Source: Melampsora larici-populina 98AG31 (Eukaryota; Basidiomycota; Pucciniomycetes; Pucciniales; Melampsoraceae). Taken from it: a stretch of DNA of 64,000 bases. Shown piece after piece: positions 59,501 to 64,000 of the stretch. The notes below the pieces were generated by a model that did no database searches, was not told where the DNA came from, and worked only from the letters and a program-made list of their open reading frames with translations. The position numbers and the translations under genes were made by a program. Position 1 is the stretch's first letter; each line of letters begins with the position of its first letter. The stretch is from NCBI RefSeq assembly GCF_000204055.1, contig NW_006768796.1, forward strand, positions 248,001 through 312,000, in the 5' to 3' direction.

Positions 59501-62094
59501 CCCGAAAAACAGGAGGAACATGAGCAGAGCTCAGGTTAGGTAATACTCCCATGAGTTGTTCGAACGGTTTGAAAGGTTGGCCAAGTGCGAAATCGAATTG
59601 ATAGGTGTCAACGTGGCAAAGATCTGAGCACACATATTACGGACATCATCAGCTCCGTATAGGCCTAAGATTCATTACGCAGATCACCAGAAAGGGCGTA
59701 GTGATCCGATTTGAGTCTACTGACCCGAGATCTTCGGAGAATAGTGGTAAGGATAGAACCAACTCCACGACGCCACACCGTCATAGTAATAATGCAGGAC
59801 CCACTGTAAGCCTTCCACATAAGTGTAGGCCAGTTTCTCGAGTTGTGCGGGATCAGAAAGATCAAGATTCATTTTTTGCTACACAAAATCCATGATGTTA
59901 GGAAGAAGTCTGAGATGATGTCAATGAGTTGAAATTTTACCGAGTAATATTCTGATTTCCATTCTTTTATCTTCTCATTGTGTATGTCTTCCTGTCGCGC
60001 TTCCACTTCCTCTGTGGTCAAGTCCTTGGCGGTAGGCGCTTCTCTGTATCTATGTAGTACTCGCTCAGCTGCAATTCTCGACTCCGCATGTTCGCTATCG
60101 TCCACCAAGGTAGTATTTTCAAGCATGTCTGCAATGTCATTGGCTGTACTTTGATCCTCCCCGTCAGATTGAATTGACAGAACAATGATAGGTTCATCTT
60201 CATCATTGTACTCGTCAAAGCTGATTGCCAGGTTGAGAGCATTGGCCAGGTCAGCCAAGAAACGGCGGTCCTTGGCGGGATAATTGGCGGGGAACGATAT
60301 GGTGGATGTTGCAGGGGTCGGATGTTTCCAATATGCAATAATGAATCGGTCAATCGCACTGAAAAGGTTCCGCTGTTGAGGACTCAGAACAAGTTGTGAG
60401 TTTTTGCGAGATGCTTTCACTTGTTCGACATGAGAAGCTTGTTTCCCCTTGAACCAGCTGGTATCCGCAAATTCGTGTTCGAACTCTTCTCGTTCGCGTG
60501 CGGTTAATTCATTCAATATAAGTTGAAGGCGCTGCGTATTTAGCTTTCCAGACTCGTTGAGATATCCACCCGCGACAGGTACAACTTTCTTATAGATTTC
60601 AAACAATAGACCTAATGCTCCTTCATTGATATGCAGGCCGGGAAGATGGGGTAGAAAATCATTTCCCACAAATATGCATAGAAGGATAAAGTCGTCAATG
60701 ATGCGCTCTAAGTCGTATTGGAATGTGGGCCCAGAGGCGGCTTTATCAACAGTTCGTAGGCTTGCAAACTCCAAGTCGAGATACTCTCGGACCAGCGAGA
60801 TATGTAGCAGATAGAAGGCCTGTTCCTCGAGTCCCTTATGACTTTGTTTTCTTGCAGGGCCAAATTTCACTTCCTCTCGTAATAAACAAAAGTGCGGATC
60901 ATGAGATAGCAATGCCAACATGATCAGGTCCGCGTCCAGACCATAAAGGCAATGCCGGACGTTCGGGTTATAGTCAGGTTGGGCTTTGGCTAGCCGGATA
61001 TATTCCATAATTTTGTGTTCACCCTCTCCAGGAACCTAAAATTGATGAACAAAGAGCGAAAGAGGTTCATCCATCAGAATTTTTTGGCGAACCCAATCGC
61101 AGAAACCTACGTCATGTCCACTGAATACCACTTGAACACCTTGCCATGCCGAGTCGGTCGAAACCTTTTGATTTATGAAATACTTCAACTGTTCAGATAA
61201 CCTTGCCATGAAAGGAGTTCCTGAAGTTGAGCCACGACATAAGTATAGTGCGAATATGAGAGACCGCTGATGGACGTCTGACCTGGAGTAATACAATTAC
61301 TATCAAAGGCTTCCGTGGATGGAAGCGTTTCTCCTTTGCGCTCAGCTTTATCGATCATATCCTTGCGATCTTTGGCAGTTCTAAACCTCCTGGAACGCTG
61401 ATCGGAGCGAATGAGCACCTCCAAACTATCAAGGGCAGGGCAACTAACCAACTACTTACTTGTTGATTCATTTTGGCTCGTGGTGCCACTCCGTCTACGG
61501 CCATGAAGAACAGTTTTTGCGGCTTGACCAAAGCAAACAGATGCTCTAAGTAACCAAATATCGCTAGGAATATCTGCTCCTCCGTTCTGTATCAATTTCA
61601 TCAAAAGGTTCGTTCGATGTGCATCGAAATGGTGAGGAATGCTCATATTGCAAATGCGAAGAATGGTCGCGCGAATCAAAAGCCCGAGTACAAAGTGACC
61701 AATGCGTACATACGGAAGTGCGCATCTTCCTCGTTCGGGTGACTGCAATTGTGGATGATCCCATTCATATCGAGATACAAGTTATCTGCATTTAGGTGAA
61801 CAGTGTCAGATGTTGATCACGTCCAGAAGATATTCAAGACACTTAGGCACACCAAATTGAGGGATTCGGTTCTGCTCCACCAGCTTCAATACAAAAGGGT
61901 ACCGCTCGCTCATCCATCTGAAGAACTAAAGAGCAGTAATCATCGTCAGCTCTTGGAATTCTCAACAGGTCGCGAAATACCGGAGACGGGGACGCCCGCT
62001 ACTGACTTTGGAGACGCCTGATAAATTGATAAACGGATGAGGATAAGTTTCCTTTGATCTGAGAAAACAATCCAATCAAGAGTACTCACCCATG
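56586..62094 (-). CDS. XRN1: 5'-3' exoribonuclease 1 (XRN1/KEM1-type)
   Basis: Cytoplasmic processive exonuclease that degrades decapped mRNA in P-bodies. Predicted N-terminus: ATGG at 62091-62094, an 11-nt microexon (62007-62017), then an exon from 61926, giving [23 protein letters not shown]. The next exon holds [20 protein letters not shown] (first acidic motif). Further on come [28 protein letters not shown] joined to [13 protein letters not shown], and [20 protein letters not shown] with the expected acidic residues. Then [20 protein letters not shown], the XRN1 D1-D3 regions ([32 protein letters not shown]), an SH3-like segment ([20 protein letters not shown]) and a Pro/Gly/Arg-rich tail ending [20 protein letters not shown]. 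It has the long XRN1 form rather than nuclear RAT1. Many introns; no damage seen. Confidence 0.93.
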
Positions 62095-62500
62095 TTGTTA
62101 GTTAGACTACTTTAGAAGTAATAATAGTAGAGTGATGTCGTACGTGTTCAATGCCAATCGAGCCACTCGATGACATCGTTGCGGTACCGTTTTCAGCAGC
62201 CCGACCCGTGAGAGTACCGCATATGTATTGTAATGTACACACAATTTGCGTTGCGGCTACACCCGATTGGCTCGTCCCTTCCTCCTGTCCACAGTCCAGC
62301 GACCTCCACTGCAGACACCATCGCGCCAGAAGATTCGAAAGTCGATATTATCAGAAATCTCATTCGCCATGTTCCCAACCAAGCCTTCTCAATCCGCCAT
62401 GCCCACCGGTTTGTCAACTTTTATCTCTCAATTCACGCCACATGTAACACGATCGGAAGAATCTCGCTGACTTGATCCTGATGTCTTCCATCTTGCTATA
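62095..62500. promoter_or_regulatory. Divergent promoter region XRN1/QCR8
   Basis: The start codons of XRN1 (minus, 62094) and QCR8 (plus, 62501) lie 406 bp apart with no supported gene between them, so this short region must hold both promoters. No unambiguous TATA box or known factor site was recognised. Confidence 0.5.
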
Positions 62501-63067
62501 ATGACAGGCAAACACTATGTAAGGCCTCGATTCTCTCAATGTGAAATACCACGAAGGGAGTTCCTGACATCTATTTTTTCAATTCGAACTTTCTACTCTA
62601 TCAGATCGGATGGTGGGGGAGCATGGGAGGGCCTAAGCAGAAAGGCATCGTTCAATATGGTGCGCTTCGCTTGTTGTCTTGCTCGCTGATGTGCCGCAGT
62701 TGATCATGATGTTCATCTTGTCCCTCTTCCCCTCGTTATCCTTTTGATCCCTGTGGTCCGTGTACTTTCAAACGCGGTCTCTTAGCTATCTCGCCCTACC
62801 GTCAAAGTCCCATGAAAAATGTGATCAGCCATTCCCTATTCCAAGGGTATCGACGAATTGTTGTACAGGTGCCTTACTTTGCATTTCCATTTGCTGCTGG
62901 TAAGTCTGACTAGCCTATTGGATTCATCAAGAGGTGTCATCTAAGTACTAAGAACAACTCATATGTACACCCTTCTCTTCACAGCCTACGGTTTGATTGC
63001 CTGGGCAGACGCAGACAATGTGTACCGAAACACAAAGGCCGGGCATGCGGCCGGTTGCTTTCCTTGA
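62501..63067 (+). CDS. QCR8: Cytochrome b-c1 complex subunit 8
   Basis: Small ubiquinone-binding-region subunit of mitochondrial respiratory complex III with a single transmembrane helix. Four exons: 62501-62518 (18 nt, MTGKHY), 62605-62659, 62786-62899 and 62985-63067, giving 89 residues. The joins reconstruct the family pattern: IGWWGSMGGPKQKGIVQY, AISPYRQSPMKNVISHSLFQ, GYRRIVVQVPYFAFPFAA (membrane segment), YGLIAWADADNVYRNTKAGH and AAGCFP then TGA. WWGxMGGPKQKGI and SPYxQ are hallmarks of Qcr8. Every intron is GT..AG and keeps phase. The length matches other fungal Qcr8 proteins. Confidence 0.88.
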
Positions 63068-64000
63068 ATATGGTTTATGTCCTATAACAAGCTCCGCTAC
63101 CTCCGCTCCCCTGCATGACTTTTGTACTTGTCCATTGCAACTTCAGATCACTGCGGCCTGCATTTCTCACCAATTCATCGCCTGAGCGAGTTCCTCAACA
63201 TCTTGTCTTAACATTCTGGACCAATTCATATCACATTCGATATCGCAGCGGAACTCCAAACCGATAAAGACTTCGACAATTCTAAATCTATCATCTGAAG
63301 TCATCTAGCGTTTAAAATTACACGTACAGTCATACTACCCATAACAGACAAATATGTCTATATCTTGCCAAGCATTGCCAGGATTCCCCAAACAAAATAA
63401 GTGATAGACACCACTGCACTGCCCATATACATCAATTTGACCATGTTTGTACAAAGAAATGTGTATGTATCTCTCATCAAATGTTGCCGGGTGGTAATTT
63501 CAGTGGCTTTGGCTTCACTCCAGAGCAGGGTGTAGAATCAGAGTGAATCTGTTCCGACTACAGATCCTTCCTCTAATGGCAGCAAGCCAACCGGGTAACA
63601 TTCCATTCAATCTTTTGGTGAAACTCAATATTAAGGGTTGGGCGAAAAAGCGACCAACCGGTTGGCAAACTCAATTCAGTCACAGTTCAAAAATTTGGGA
63701 ATGCTTTTGAGATTGCTCAAAAGCAATATGAAAGCCACTCAAAACTGACAAACATTTTTGTCTGTCTTTTTGTGTCGCAAAAAAATATACCGGTATGAAG
63801 TGTTTCTTCACGACTCCAAAGCTGTCGCCATTCAAAAGTCTTACAGGGCTAAGCCATTTGTGCCGCTACAAGCCACACAAATGCTCTGTTCACCTTTTAC
63901 AGGTCTCTGGTCTCTTCTGTGAAAGGTGCAACAGTCTACCCAAGTACCACCTGGTGTGGATTTTGCTGAGCAATCGGTGGGGGCTGGAGGAGGAAAATCA
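63068..64000. other. Right edge of window, 3' flank of QCR8
   Basis: No gene is recognised. A perfect 12-bp palindrome CCAACCGGTTGG lies at 63654-63665, and a related CCAACCGGGTAAC occurs at about 63590, suggesting repeat remnants. Confidence 0.35.

Noticed and set aside
1..64000. CRISPR arrays, bacterial operons, prophage or rRNA genes
   Set aside because: No regularly spaced direct repeats with unique spacers, no bacterial-type gene organisation; the window is clearly intron-containing fungal DNA.

Overview
This window is a eukaryotic nuclear contig, most likely from a basidiomycete rust fungus (Pucciniales, Melampsora/Puccinia-like). That placement is an inference from very intron-dense housekeeping genes with short GT..AG introns, AT-rich spacers, a small cysteine-rich secreted protein of effector type, and abundant transposons (CACTA/Tnp2, tyrosine-recombinase retroelement, Ty1-copia, several MITEs). 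No bacterial features, CRISPR arrays or rRNA genes were seen.

Layout. 1.4-3.3 kb: mitochondrial-type 3-hydroxyacyl-CoA dehydrogenase (-). 4.2-8.4 kb: cytosolic leucyl-tRNA synthetase (-). 10.1-11.7 kb: APSES/KilA-N-like protein with a C-terminal membrane anchor, resembling Bqt4 (+). 13.2-13.7 kb: small secreted cysteine-rich protein (-). 15.0-17.0 kb: APC-family amino-acid/GABA permease (+). 17-24 kb: repeat-rich, gene-poor, with a MITE and a broken hypothetical gene carrying a 425-bp TIR insert. 24.9-28.2 kb: decayed CACTA transposase region. 28.2-30.95 kb: truncated tyrosine-recombinase (DIRS/Ngaro-like) retrotransposon. 31.7-32.5 kb: unknown intact-looking gene (-). 32.5-36.5 kb: non-coding with two MITEs. 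36.6-37.9 kb: BUB3 pseudogene (-). 39.4-41.8 kb: coiled-coil protein gene (-) interrupted by a 693-bp Tc1/mariner-type TIR element. 42.8-43.8 kb: degenerate hypothetical. 45.3-49.6 kb: internally deleted Ty1-copia element. 49.6-53.6 kb: gene-free decayed sequence. 53.6-55.8 kb: GMP synthase (-). 56.6-62.1 kb: XRN1 5'-3' exoribonuclease (-). 62.5-63.1 kb: QCR8 of respiratory complex III (+), divergent from XRN1.

The intact genes are dispersed housekeeping functions (beta-oxidation, translation, purine synthesis, mRNA decay, respiration, amino-acid uptake, probable nuclear-envelope/telomere tethering), as expected for a fungal chromosome arm; there is no evidence of a gene cluster with a joint task. 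The most notable signals are structural. Two TIR elements sit inside coding sequence with exact target-site duplications, and removing each conceptually restores an open frame. One of them carries two facing tRNA-like A-box/B-box pairs. A BUB3 copy has been inactivated by stops and frameshifts. Genes here also use extremely short exons (11, 14 and 18 nt). Splice structures were worked out by eye from GT..AG sites plus family conservation and are predictions.
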